36,307 bases of DNA, taken from JAEUMD01 sp050250815 (lineage in GTDB: Bacteria; Pseudomonadota; Alphaproteobacteria; Rhizobiales; Hyphomicrobiaceae). Where the stretch lies: NCBI GenBank assembly GCA_050250815.1, contig JBFWNY010000037.1, positions 1 to 36,307 on the forward strand. Reading direction: 5' to 3'. The first letter of the stretch is position 1. Each line of letters starts with the position of its first letter. Both the position numbers and the translations under genes were made by a program. Below, one piece after another: positions 7,438 through 15,347 of this stretch. Under the pieces are notes generated by a model. The model ran no database searches. It was not told the DNA's origin and saw only the letters and a program-made list of their open reading frames with translations.

Positions 7438-8436
7438 ATGCCGACTACACCGAAGAAACCCGTCGTCATCGTCACGCGCAAGCTTCCCGATGTCGTTGAG
7501 ACGCGGATGCGCGAACTGTTCGACGCCCGTCTCAACGTCGACGATCATCCCATGACGCAGGCCGAGTTGGTCGCGGCGGTCAAAGAGGCCGACGTACTGG
7601 TGCCAACCGTCACTGACCGGATCGACCGGGCGGTCGTCAGCCAGGCCGGCCCCAATCTGCGCCTGATCGCCAACTTCGGTACCGGCGTCGACAACATCGA
7701 CCTCGATACGGCCCGCAACCGCTCGATCACAGTAACGAATACGCCCGGCGTCCTGACCGAGGACACCGCCGACATGACGATGGCGCTGATCCTCGCTGTG
7801 CCGCGCCGGCTCGCCGAAGCCACCAACTACCTCAAGGATCCGAAGACCCAGTGGGCTGGCTGGTCGCCCACCTGGATGCTCGGCCACCGCATATTCGGCA
7901 AGCGGCTGGGCATCATCGGCATGGGCCGCATCGGCCAGGCCGTGGCTCGCCGTGCAAAGGCGTTCGGGTTGCAGATCCACTATCACAACCGCCGCCGCGT
8001 CTCGGAGGAAATCGAGCGTGAACTCGAAGCAACCTATTGGGACAGTCTCGACCAGATGCTCGCCCGCATGGACATCGTTTCGGTCAACTGCCCGCATACG
8101 CCAGCGACCTATCACCTGCTGTCGGCGCGACGCCTGAAGCTGCTCAAGCCGACCGCCTACATCGTCAACACGGCCCGTGGCGAGGTGATCGACGAGAACG
8201 AACTCGCCCGGCAGGTCGAGGCGGGTGCCATTGCCGGCGCCGGTCTCGACGTGTTCGAGCACGAGCCCGCGATCAATCCCAAGCTGCTCTCCTCCGACCG
8301 CGTCGTGGCGCTGCCGCACATGGGCTCAGCCACCGTCGAGGGTCGCGTCGACATGGGCGAGAAGGTCATCATCAACATCAAGACCTACTTCGACGGCCAC
8401 GCGCCACCCGACAAGGTCCACCCGGCGATGTTCTGA
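7438..8436 (+). CDS. D-2-hydroxyacid dehydrogenase (glyoxylate/hydroxypyruvate reductase type)
   Basis: NAD(P)-dependent dehydrogenase of the D-isomer-specific family, likely reducing glyoxylate or hydroxypyruvate to glycolate or D-glycerate. The 332-residue protein shows the Rossmann motif LGIIGMGRIGQAVARR, the catalytic Arg in VNTARGEVIDE, the Glu in LDVFEHEPAIN, and the catalytic His in ALPHMGSAT. The frame is open from 7207, but the extra 77 residues are low-complexity and unlike the family; ATG 7438 follows CTGGAAGG and begins MPTTPKKPVVIVTRKLP, a typical start. It runs in the same direction as the MAPEG gene 77 bp downstream. The exact substrate cannot be fixed from sequence. Confidence 0.93.
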   Translation: MPTTPKKPVVIVTRKLPDVVETRMRELFDARLNVDDHPMTQAELVAAVKEADVLVPTVTDRIDRAVVSQAGPNLRLIANFGTGVDNIDLDTARNRSITVTNTPGVLTEDTADMTMALILAVPRRLAEATNYLKDPKTQWAGWSPTWMLGHRIFGKRLGIIGMGRIGQAVARRAKAFGLQIHYHNRRRVSEEIERELEATYWDSLDQMLARMDIVSVNCPHTPATYHLLSARRLKLLKPTAYIVNTARGEVIDENELARQVEAGAIAGAGLDVFEHEPAINPKLLSSDRVVALPHMGSATVEGRVDMGEKVIINIKTYFDGHAPPDKVHPAMF

Positions 8437-8513
8437 GGGCCCGGAGCAGCCCCAAGACACGAACGATCCGCGGCGCGTATCGGCATCAGACATTCTCTGC
8501 AAAGGACGTGACG

Positions 8514-8918
8514 ATGCCGATAACCGCTCTTTATGCCGGTCTGCTCACGTTACTGTTCATTCTGCTCTCGATCCGGGTGATCCGGCAGCGCCGCACCGCG
8601 CAAGTGGCCATTGGCCACGGCGAGGACGCGACGCTGCTGCGCCGTATGCGCGTCCACGCCAACTTCGCGGAATACGTGCCGCTCGCACTCATCCTGATGG
8701 CACTGCTCGAGAGCATGAAGGCGAGTGTCTACCTGCTGCACGGCCTGGGCCTCGCGCTTTTGGCCGGTCGCTGCATCCACGCATTCGGCGTCTCGCAGTC
8801 GCGCGAGAACATATCGCTGCGGATCATCGGCATGACGCTGACCTTCGCCGTCCTCGGTGTCGCCGCGCTCAACTGCGTGCTGATGTCGGCGCTCGGACGC
8901 TTGAGCTTCGCGCCCTGA
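8514..8918 (+). CDS. MAPEG-family membrane protein (YecN-like)
   Basis: A 134-residue protein with about four hydrophobic segments: ITALYAGLLTLLFILLSIRV, VPLALILMALLESM, a middle segment LLHGLGLALLAGR, and a C-terminal IIGMTLTFAVLGVAALNCVL. The motif ATLLRRMRVHANFAEYVPL, with the conserved R-x-x-N-x-x-E pattern, identifies the MAPEG superfamily (membrane-associated eicosanoid and glutathione metabolism proteins). Bacterial members are often suggested to be glutathione-dependent, but no substrate is known here. Its stop codon (8916-8918) directly abuts the stop of the convergent E1-like gene. Confidence 0.88.
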   Translation: MPITALYAGLLTLLFILLSIRVIRQRRTAQVAIGHGEDATLLRRMRVHANFAEYVPLALILMALLESMKASVYLLHGLGLALLAGRCIHAFGVSQSRENISLRIIGMTLTFAVLGVAALNCVLMSALGRLSFAP

Positions 8919-9761
8919 TCACGGCGCGGCGGCGCACGCCGCCGAGGGCGCGATGCCGGCGTGGATCGACAGATCGCGAATAATGGGATTGCGGCCCGAC
9001 AGCGCATTGTCGGGGTCCCAGGCGACGCGCACGCTTTCGAAGCGCCCGCCCTTGGCGTCATAGATCAGCAGGCGGCCGGCGAGGCTCTCGCCAACGCCAG
9101 TGATCTCCTTCAGCACCTCTGTCGCCTGCAGCGTGCCGACAACGCCGACGATGGCGCCAAGCACGCCCACCTCCTCGCAGTTTGCGACAGTTCCAGGCGG
9201 CGGAGCCTCCGGAAAGATGCAGCGATACGAGGGATAGGGTTGGCCATCCGCATCGTTGAGATGCGGCTTGAACGTCGTCACGTAGCCGTCGAACGGGCCG
9301 ACGGCGGCGAACACCAGCGTACGCTTGGCGAGGTAGCAGGCATCCGACACCAGATAGCGCGTCGCGAAGTTGTCCGAACCGTCGCACACGATGTCGTAGC
9401 GGCCGATGATGTCGAGAGCATTGCTCGCATCGATACGTGCTTGGTAGGTCTCGACCGTGACGTGCGCGTTGAGCCGGCCGATCATCCGCCGCGCGCTTTC
9501 CACTTTCAGCGCGCCGACGTGCGGCGTGTCGTGCACGATCTGCCGCTGCAGGTTGTCGAGCGACACCACATCGTCGTCGATGACGCCGAGCGTGCCGACA
9601 CCTGCAGCCGCCAGATACATGAGCAGCGGCGACCCGAGGCCGCCCGCGCCGATGATCAGCACGCGCGCCGCCTTGAGGCGCTGCTGCCCCGCGCCGCCCA
9701 CCTCTTTGAGGACGAGATGGCGCTTGTAGCGCTGGATCTCCTCGGGGCTCAGCGCCGCCAT
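8919..9761 (-). CDS. MoeB/ThiF/HesA-family adenylyltransferase (E1-like)
   Basis: E1-like enzyme that adenylates the C-terminal glycine of a ubiquitin-like sulfur carrier (MoaD, ThiS or similar). The 280-residue product has the nucleotide-binding loop LIIGAGGLGSPLLMYLAAAG, the LDNLQRQIVHDT motif, the Asp in DIVCDGSDNFATRYLV, and the C-terminal VGVVGTLQATEVLKEI. It lacks most zinc ligands: the usual first CxxC reads SYRC, and the C-terminal CxxC is missing (region GRNPIIRDLSIHAG). I chose ATG 9761 (MAALSPEEIQRYKRHLV); the upstream extension to 9902 is low-complexity and unlike the family. It lies 49 bp downstream of cysK. MoeB, ThiF or a partner of another carrier cannot be decided. Confidence 0.88.
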   Translation of the reverse strand: MAALSPEEIQRYKRHLVLKEVGGAGQQRLKAARVLIIGAGGLGSPLLMYLAAAGVGTLGVIDDDVVSLDNLQRQIVHDTPHVGALKVESARRMIGRLNAHVTVETYQARIDASNALDIIGRYDIVCDGSDNFATRYLVSDACYLAKRTLVFAAVGPFDGYVTTFKPHLNDADGQPYPSYRCIFPEAPPPGTVANCEEVGVLGAIVGVVGTLQATEVLKEITGVGESLAGRLLIYDAKGGRFESVRVAWDPDNALSGRNPIIRDLSIHAGIAPSAACAAAP

Positions 9762-9810
9762 TCTCAGATTGCCTCCACGGTTGGCGTCATGCGCCGGCGC
9801 TGTAGCCGCA

Positions 9811-10827
9811 TCACGCGGCCGCATCCGGCGCCGGCGGCGCGGGTTCGGCAAACAGATCCGTCGACAGGTAGCGATCGGCCGACGACGGCGCGAACGTGAC
9901 AACGGTCTTACCCGCCATCTCCGGTCGCGCGGCCACCGTCAACGCGGCTGCAACATTGGCACCGGTCGAGATGCCACCAGGGATGCCTTCGACACGCGCC
10001 AGCAGCCGTGCCACGTCGAACGCCATGTCGTTGGGCACGGTGATGATCTCGTCGATGAGGCCGCGATCGAGGATCGAAGGCACGAAGCCCGCGCCGATGC
10101 CCTGGATCTTGTGCGGGCCCTTCTGGCCTGCCGACAGCATCGGACTGGCAGCCGGTTCCACCGCGACCACGCGGACGCTCGGCTTGCGCGCCTTGAGAAC
10201 GCGGCCGCAGCCCGTCAGCGTGCCGCCGGTGCCCACACCGACGACGATCACGTCAACGGCACCGTCGGTGTCGGCCCAGATCTCCTCGGCCGTCGTCTTC
10301 TCGTGCACAAGCGGGTTGGCTGGATTGTCGAACTGCGCAGGAATGACCGCATCGGGCGTTTCGGCCGCCAGCGCCTCGGCGCGCTTGAGCGCGCCGCTCA
10401 TGCCTTCGGCCGCCGGTGTCAGCACCAGCTCCGCGCCAAGATGCACGAGGATCTTGCGCCGCTCGAGCGACATCGACTCGGGCATGACCAGCACCAGGCG
10501 ATAGCCGCGCGCCGCGGCGACGAAGGCAAGGCCGATGCCCGTGTTGCCCGATGTCGGCTCGACGAGCGTCGTCTTGCCGGGCGTAATGCGCCCCATAGTT
10601 TCGAGCATATCGATCATCGACACGCCGATGCGGTCTTTCACGCTCGACAGCGGATTGAAGAATTCGAGTTTGAGCAAAACGTCGGCCGCGGCATTGGCGC
10701 CGGCCATGAGCTTGCCGAGGCGTACCAGCGGCGTATGGCCGATCGTTTCGGTGATGTCCTCGTAGATGCGGCCGCGACCCCAGCTCGTGGTGGCGGCGAG
10801 CGTCTTGATGTCTGGCATCTCGTTCAT
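9811..10827 (-). CDS. cysK: Cysteine synthase A (O-acetylserine sulfhydrylase)
   Basis: Pyridoxal-phosphate enzyme that makes L-cysteine from O-acetylserine and sulfide. The 338-residue protein has the PLP lysine in NPLSSVKDRIGVSM, the substrate-binding loop PTSGNTGIGLAF, the phosphate-binding GTGGTLTG, and a C-terminal SSADRYLST where many homologues have a Gly-Glu-Arg-Tyr sequence. About 18 extra residues at the C-terminus are Ala/Pro-rich. The start ATG 10827 gives MNEMPDIKTL; an internal ATG three codons later is also possible. It is followed by the E1-like gene in the same direction, so a link to sulfur-carrier chemistry is possible but unproven. CysK and CysM-type enzymes are hard to separate by eye. 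Confidence 0.93.
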   Translation of the reverse strand: MNEMPDIKTLAATTSWGRGRIYEDITETIGHTPLVRLGKLMAGANAAADVLLKLEFFNPLSSVKDRIGVSMIDMLETMGRITPGKTTLVEPTSGNTGIGLAFVAAARGYRLVLVMPESMSLERRKILVHLGAELVLTPAAEGMSGALKRAEALAAETPDAVIPAQFDNPANPLVHEKTTAEEIWADTDGAVDVIVVGVGTGGTLTGCGRVLKARKPSVRVVAVEPAASPMLSAGQKGPHKIQGIGAGFVPSILDRGLIDEIITVPNDMAFDVARLLARVEGIPGGISTGANVAAALTVAARPEMAGKTVVTFAPSSADRYLSTDLFAEPAPPAPDAAA

Positions 10828-10904
10828 GGTGTCCTGCCGTCAGTTGGGGCCTAAGGCCGCGCCGGGCCGCCGCGGTCGGACGCGAGGTGCTAGCGCGAAC
10901 ATGC

Positions 10905-10927
10905 TGCTGCCAGCGGTTGTGGCAGCA
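10905..10927 (-). other. 8-bp hairpin between dut and cysK
   Basis: TGCTGCCA (10905-10912) and TGGCAGCA (10920-10927) form a perfect stem with a seven-base loop in the 187-bp gap between the dut stop and the cysK start. No T-run follows on either strand, so it is a weak terminator candidate for coaBC-dut or a leader element of cysK. Confidence 0.3.
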
Positions 10928-11014
10928 ATTGCCGCCACGCTCAAGCGAATGGCCGGCGGGCGTCGAGCATCGAAATCCTGCTCAGGCATTCTGGCCCGGC
11001 GATGGCGTGCAATC

Positions 11015-11602
11015 TCAGCGCTTCGTCCGACTTTTTGGCGGGTTCTTTTTCGGGGGCTTGCGCGGAGTGCCCGCCGCCCGGGGCTTGCCCGGCTTCTGCA
11101 GTCGCTTGCGCTCCGCGGTCCCGGTCGAGCCGAACCCCCCGGCGCCGCGCGCCGTCTCCTCGAGACGATCCACTTGGACGAGGGCGACGTGCTCGAACGT
11201 CGCCACCACCATCTGTGCGATGCGCTCGCCGCGCCGGATCACAAACGGCTCGGTCCCTAGATTGGCGAGCAGCACCTTGACCTCTCCGCGATAGTCGCTG
11301 TCGATGGTGCCCGGGCTGTTGAGCACGGTAACGCCGTGCTTGAGCGCGAGCCCGGACCTCGGCCGGACCTGCGCCTCATGCCCTGAAGGAACCGCCAGCG
11401 CCAATCCGGTCGGCACCAAAACGCGGCTGCCCGGCTCAAGCACCAGCGGATCGCGCGCCGGCACGGCCGCCACGAGGTCCATCCCTGCCGCACCGGCCGA
11501 CTGGTACGCCGGCAGCGGCAGGCCCTCGCCATGCGGAAGCACGAGCACCGAGACCCGCTGAGGCCTGCGCCGCGTGTCGCTGCCCCGCGACCGTGCGCTC
11601 AT
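11015..11602 (-). CDS. dut: dUTP diphosphatase with basic C-terminal tail
   Basis: Trimeric dUTPase that hydrolyses dUTP to dUMP, keeping uracil out of DNA and supplying dTMP synthesis. All five family motifs are present in order: AGMDLVAA, RPRSGLALKHG, GTIDSDYRGEV, RGERIAQMVV and RGAGGFGSTG. At 195 residues it is about 40 longer than usual; the surplus is an N-terminal basic stretch (SARSRGSDTRRRPQR) and, after motif V, a Lys/Arg/Pro-rich tail of about 33 residues. Its ATG overlaps the coaBC stop as ATGA (11599-11602), so the two are translationally coupled. coaBC-dut is a common alphaproteobacterial pair. Confidence 0.96.
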   Translation of the reverse strand: MSARSRGSDTRRRPQRVSVLVLPHGEGLPLPAYQSAGAAGMDLVAAVPARDPLVLEPGSRVLVPTGLALAVPSGHEAQVRPRSGLALKHGVTVLNSPGTIDSDYRGEVKVLLANLGTEPFVIRRGERIAQMVVATFEHVALVQVDRLEETARGAGGFGSTGTAERKRLQKPGKPRAAGTPRKPPKKNPPKSRTKR

Positions 11603-12909
11603 TCGGCCGCCTCACCCTTGGCGCCGAGCCACTCGCCGATATGCGCAACCAGACGTTCCGCGACCTCGGCCTTGCTCATCTCAGGCCAGCTCTCCACGCC
11701 CGCCGAAGAGACCACGTGTACCGTGTTGCGATCCCCGCCCATCACGCCCGTCGACGGCGACACATCATTGGCCACGATGAGATCCGCTCCCTTCGCCTTC
11801 AGCTTGCGTTGTGCGTAGGCGATGACGTTGTCGGTCTCCGCCGCGAAGCCGACAACGAGCCGTGGCCTGCCGGACTTGCGCGATGCCACGGTGCGCAGGA
11901 TGTCCGGGTTCTCGACCAGGGCGAGCTGGGGTGCCTTGCCGCCGGCCGATTTCTTGATCTTGCCGGCGACCGGCTCGGCGACGCGCCAGTCGGCAACGGC
12001 CGCGGTAAAGATGCCGACGTCGGCGGGCAGCGCTGCCGTCACGGCGTCCAGCATCTGCTGCGCGGTCTCAACGCGCACGACATCGACGCCATCGGGATCG
12101 GGCAGCGCCACAGGACCCGAGACGAGTGTTACGCGCCCGCCCGCCCGGGCCGCCGCAGCGGCAATCGCATGGCCTTGCTTGCCGGACGACCGGTTGGCGA
12201 TGTAGCGCACCGGATCGATCGGTTCGTGCGTTGGACCACTGGTGATGAGCACGTGACGGCCGGCCAACAGCCCAGCTGCCCGAATTCGCGTCACCGTAGC
12301 GGTGTCGCCCGATTTTCGAGCTGGCATCGCATCTCCACCAGCCAGCATCGCCGTGATGGCCGCCAGCAGCTCAGGCACCTCCGGCAGGCGCCCCGGACCT
12401 GCCTCGCCGCGCTCGGCCATCTCGCCGATACCCGGCTCCATCACCTTGATGCCGTCGGCCTTCAGTTGTGCGACGTTGCGGACCGTGGCGGGGTGCAGCC
12501 ACATACGCGGGTTCATCGCGGGAGCCACCAGCACCGGCTTGTCGGTCGCCATCAGCACCGTCGAAGCGAGGTCGTCCGCATGTCCACCCGCCATCTTGGC
12601 GATGAGATCGGCGGTCGCCGGCGCCACCACGATCAGGTCCGCCTCGCGCGACAGGCGGATGTGGCCAATCTCGCGCTCGGCGTCGAGATCGAACAGTCCG
12701 GTGAACACCGGTTCGTTGGTCAGCGCGCCGACCGACAGTGGCGTCACGAACTGCTCGCCTGCGCGAGTCAGCACCGCGCGCACGCGCACGCCCCGCTCGC
12801 GCAGCCGGCGCACGAGATCGAGGCACTTGTAGGCCGCGATGCCGCCACCGATCACCAGCACGATGCGCTGCTCCCGATCCGGCCCGCTTCCGGCGCGCTC
12901 GTCCGTCAC
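11599..12909 (-). CDS. coaBC: Bifunctional phosphopantothenoylcysteine decarboxylase/synthetase
   Basis: Makes 4'-phosphopantetheine for coenzyme A: the C-terminal CoaB half joins cysteine to phosphopantothenate and the N-terminal flavoprotein CoaC half decarboxylates the product. Of the 436 residues, about 1-190 are CoaC (GGGIAAYKCLDLVRRL, active-site His in GHIRLSREAD, Asn in VAPAMNPRMW) and about 205-425 are CoaB (LITSGPTHEPIDPVRYIANR, SSGKQGHAIA, AAVADWR, the KIKK lysines). The CoaC segment that normally holds the catalytic Cys in an A-C-G context reads EMAERGEAGPGRL, without Cys. Start ATG 12909. It is divergent from the TPR gene and overlaps dut by four bases. Confidence 0.95.
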   Translation of the reverse strand: MTDERAGSGPDREQRIVLVIGGGIAAYKCLDLVRRLRERGVRVRAVLTRAGEQFVTPLSVGALTNEPVFTGLFDLDAEREIGHIRLSREADLIVVAPATADLIAKMAGGHADDLASTVLMATDKPVLVAPAMNPRMWLHPATVRNVAQLKADGIKVMEPGIGEMAERGEAGPGRLPEVPELLAAITAMLAGGDAMPARKSGDTATVTRIRAAGLLAGRHVLITSGPTHEPIDPVRYIANRSSGKQGHAIAAAAARAGGRVTLVSGPVALPDPDGVDVVRVETAQQMLDAVTAALPADVGIFTAAVADWRVAEPVAGKIKKSAGGKAPQLALVENPDILRTVASRKSGRPRLVVGFAAETDNVIAYAQRKLKAKGADLIVANDVSPSTGVMGGDRNTVHVVSSAGVESWPEMSKAEVAERLVAHIGEWLGAKGEAAE

Positions 12910-13074
12910 TTGTCCCGCTCCATTCCTAATCCAGGCGCCGCACCCGCCCCGGCCGCAGTCAACGCTATTTGTCTGCTCGTCGCAATTCGGGCGGCAGACT
13001 ATGGTAGCCCAAACCGCACGGCGCCCTCAGGGGGGCTGCCGTCGCTGGCACCTGAGGCCGCTTCCGCTACGACA

Positions 13075-13788
13075 ATGAACGTCATGAGATCCATCGGTAG
13101 ATGCAATCCCTGCCCGACAGCCCCGCCGCGGCGATTCCGCCGGGCGCGGATACTTGCGATCGCCGCCCTGCTGTGCGCTGGCGCCGCCGGCGGCCTCCGC
13201 GCAGACCCGGTCGAACGGGACGCGGCAAGCGACTGCTTCTCCGACGACAGCTCGCGCCGCATATCGGGTTGCACGGCTCTTCTGGAAGGCGGCGCATCAC
13301 TCAGCGTCGCCGAAAAGAGCCTCGCCCATGCGCTGCGGGCCCTCGCCTATTCGCTGCAGGGCAAGTATGGCGACGCCCTGGGCGACTACAATGCCGCCAT
13401 CGCGCTGCGGCCGGATTTCGACGTCGCCCTTAACAATCGTGCCTGGAGCCTGTTCAAGATCGGCCGCGCCGACGATGCGATGATCGACGTCGAGAAGGCG
13501 CTCAAGCTGACGCCCTGGAGCCCGCATGCTCTGGATACCCGCGCCCATCTGCATCAGGCGAAAGGCCGTCGCCACGAGGCGCTGTCGGACTACCTTCTCG
13601 CCATGCGTTTCGGCGGCGAACGCATCGTCAAGCTCTACCAGTGCGGGCTTGAGGCCCAGGGCCTCTATCAGGGCGAGATTGACGGCGTCGAGTCCGAAAG
13701 CCTGCGGAATGCACTTGTGGCTTGCGTGCGCGATGCGTCATGTGATCCGCTGCCACCCGACGAAGAATGCCGCCGGCCGACCTCCTGA
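13075..13788 (+). CDS. Exported TPR-repeat protein
   Basis: A 237-residue protein with a twin-Arg/basic start (PRRFRRAR) and a hydrophobic core ILAIAALLCAGAAGGLRA, read as a signal peptide cleaved near residue 41. Residues from about 75 to 185 hold three tetratricopeptide-like repeats (ALRALAYSLQGKYGDALGDY, ALNNRAWSLFKIGRADDAMI, ALDTRAHLHQAKGRRHEALS), which mediate protein contacts. The C-terminal segment YQGEIDGVESESLRNAL resembles the peptidoglycan-binding repeat pattern. Mature cysteines (SDCFS, ISGCTALL and four near the C-terminus) suggest disulfides. The frame is open far upstream to 11593 across coaBC, an artefact; I chose ATG 13075, with ATG 13084 equally possible. A periplasmic scaffold role is inference. 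Confidence 0.8.
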   Translation: MNVMRSIGRCNPCPTAPPRRFRRARILAIAALLCAGAAGGLRADPVERDAASDCFSDDSSRRISGCTALLEGGASLSVAEKSLAHALRALAYSLQGKYGDALGDYNAAIALRPDFDVALNNRAWSLFKIGRADDAMIDVEKALKLTPWSPHALDTRAHLHQAKGRRHEALSDYLLAMRFGGERIVKLYQCGLEAQGLYQGEIDGVESESLRNALVACVRDASCDPLPPDEECRRPTS

Positions 13789-13837
13789 TCCCGGACGGCG
13801 CAGTCGTCTCAACCCCAGCAATATCCAAGGCAAAGCG

Positions 13838-14365
13838 ATGAACTTCTACGCCTGTGCTCGCGCATCTCTGGCCGCGCTTGCGTCCGTGTCCGCGCTGCTG
13901 TTCGCGGCCTCCGACGGCGTACGCGCTCATGGCGCCGCCGCGGGAACCGTATCGGTCGCCCATCCGTGGACGCGGGCGACGCCACCGGGCGCGACGGTCG
14001 GAGCTGCATATTTCGAGATCAAAGCCGATGCCAAGGGTAGCGACACGCTCATTTCGGCACGGTCACCCGCTGCCGGACGCGCCGAAATCCACATCAGCGA
14101 AAAAGACGGCGACGTTATGCGCATGCGCCAAATCGAAAGGCTCGAGATAAAGGCCGGACAGACGCTGGTGTTTGGCCCGGCCGGACATCACGTCATGCTC
14201 GTGGATTTGGTGAAGCCGCTCCAGGAGGGCGATCTCATTGAAATCGAGCTGAACTTCGCCAAGGCCGGAAAGATCACGCTTGAGGCGACCGTCGAGCCGA
14301 TCGGAGCCAGGGGCCCGCACGGGATGGACCATCAGCCCGGGCACGACGCTCACAAACATCATTGA
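13838..14365 (+). CDS. Periplasmic copper chaperone PCu(A)C family
   Basis: Exported copper(I) chaperone of the family that helps deliver copper to the CuA site of cytochrome c oxidase. The 175-residue precursor has a signal peptide (ASLAALASVSALLFAASDGVRA, cleaved before HGAAAG). The mature domain shows VAHPWTRATPPGATVGAAYF and the metal ligands of the H(M)X10MX21HXM pattern: His in AEIHISEKDG, Met in DVMRMRQIE, and His and Met in AGHHVMLVDL. The C-terminus is His-rich (HGMDHQPGHDAHKHH), a possible extra metal site. The start ATG 13838 is chosen because it precedes the signal peptide. It lies 49 bp after the TPR gene, so co-transcription is possible. No Sco1 homologue lies in the window. Confidence 0.9.
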   Translation: MNFYACARASLAALASVSALLFAASDGVRAHGAAAGTVSVAHPWTRATPPGATVGAAYFEIKADAKGSDTLISARSPAAGRAEIHISEKDGDVMRMRQIERLEIKAGQTLVFGPAGHHVMLVDLVKPLQEGDLIEIELNFAKAGKITLEATVEPIGARGPHGMDHQPGHDAHKHH

Positions 14366-14407
14366 CTCAGGGCTATGCGTCGTAGGCACCCAACGCAGGC
14401 GGCGCCG

Positions 14408-14782
14408 TCACCGAGTCGAGCCGGGCGGATCGGCGATTGGCGGATGTGAGCCCTCGAGCTGCCCGAACGTGCCATCGAGCATCCATTTCATGGCATGGAC
14501 ACGCAGGTAGACATGCCGCCAGCCTGCGTGCACCAGCGCATGGGCGGTCCACTGCTCGCTCTGCGGAGGCTTGGTCGTCGCCCAGTTGATCAGAACGACA
14601 CCCGAGGCGACCCCGACCAGCAGCGTGATCGCACCCAGAGCGGCGCGGGCCGGCCGCGCAGAGAGAACTCCGCCGACGAGAGCCGAAAGGCCGTAGCGCA
14701 GAGCACCCAGGACCGCCAGCACGACCAGGAACGGTGCAGCCGCAATGAGGATGAAGGCGGCGTAAGCGAGAAAGACTTCCAT
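14408..14782 (-). CDS. Small two-helix membrane protein, unknown function
   Basis: A 124-residue protein that I do not recognise. Two hydrophobic segments are clear: AAFILIAAAPFLVVLAVLGAL at residues 8-28 and ALGAITLLVGVASGVVLINW at about 48-67. The C-terminal half is soluble with several Trp, His and Met (TKPPQSEQWTAHALVHAGWRH, then a YLRVHAMKWMLDGTFG region). A run of G residues precedes the ATG at 14782 as a ribosome site. It converges on the copper chaperone gene, with stops 42 bp apart. A role near metal or respiratory assembly would be a guess from position only. Confidence 0.7.
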   Translation of the reverse strand: MEVFLAYAAFILIAAAPFLVVLAVLGALRYGLSALVGGVLSARPARAALGAITLLVGVASGVVLINWATTKPPQSEQWTAHALVHAGWRHVYLRVHAMKWMLDGTFGQLEGSHPPIADPPGSTR

Positions 14783-14990
14783 CGGTCACGACCCCCCAGA
14801 AGCTCCTCCCAGCATGGCCGAGCGCAAGAAAAATTCGCTTAACGCCCCCGCGCGGCCAGGGACACATTGAAGGCGACGCTGGCTTGATCCCCGCGGCCAA
14901 CCCCGCAGCTACGGCTGGATTCTGAAATGATATAACGTTAATGTACCCGAACCCGACGCGCTCGATGCAAACCGCTGGAGGACAAAGACC

Positions 14991-15245
14991 ATGCGCACGC
15001 TCATCACCGGACTGCTCGCCCTGCCCTTCGTGGCCACGGCCGCGCTGGCGGACAGCAAGCCCACCGAGGACGAGGCGAAGAAGATCACGGAGGCCCTGTC
15101 GGGGATCGGCTGCTCGGGCGGCGAGATGGAGAAGGAAACCGAGGCAACCGGCGTCTACGAGATCGACGACGCCAAGTGCAAGGACGGCCAGTTCGATATC
15201 AAGCTGGACAAGGACTTCAAGCTGCTCAGCGTGACGCGGGACTGA
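14991..15245 (+). CDS. Small exported PepSY-like protein
   Basis: An 84-residue precursor with a clear signal peptide (RTLITGLLALPFVATAALA, cleaved before DSKP). The mature 64 residues have a PepSY-like pattern: an acidic helix TEDEAKKITEALSGIGCSGG followed by strands YEIDDAKCKDGQFDIKLD and FKLLSVTRD. Two cysteines, one in the helix and one in the hairpin, may pair. PepSY domains are proposed to inhibit proteases or bind metals in the periplasm; the role here is unknown. The ATG has a strong GGAGGACAAAG site upstream. An AT-rich patch with TATAAC at 14931-14936 may be its -10, but no -35 is evident. Confidence 0.78.
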   Translation: MRTLITGLLALPFVATAALADSKPTEDEAKKITEALSGIGCSGGEMEKETEATGVYEIDDAKCKDGQFDIKLDKDFKLLSVTRD

Positions 15246-15347
15246 TGCGCGTTCGATAAAATTGAAGGAAAGTTCACAACTAGATTTTGGGAATTGCAAA
15301 CATAAGGTTCATCCGGGGCGTAAAATCGCAACTTCGGTGTGAACAAG

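Noticed and set aside
7306..8319. Minus-strand 337-codon frame opposite the hydroxyacid dehydrogenase
   Set aside because: Antisense shadow of a gene with clear catalytic motifs; no motif of its own.
8961..10854. Plus-strand 312- and 361-codon frames opposite the E1-like gene and cysK
   Set aside because: Antisense shadows; the minus-strand proteins carry all family motifs.
11593..13074. Long upstream extension of the TPR-protein frame (494 extra codons)
   Set aside because: Runs antisense to coaBC; the real start is the ATG before the signal peptide at 13075.
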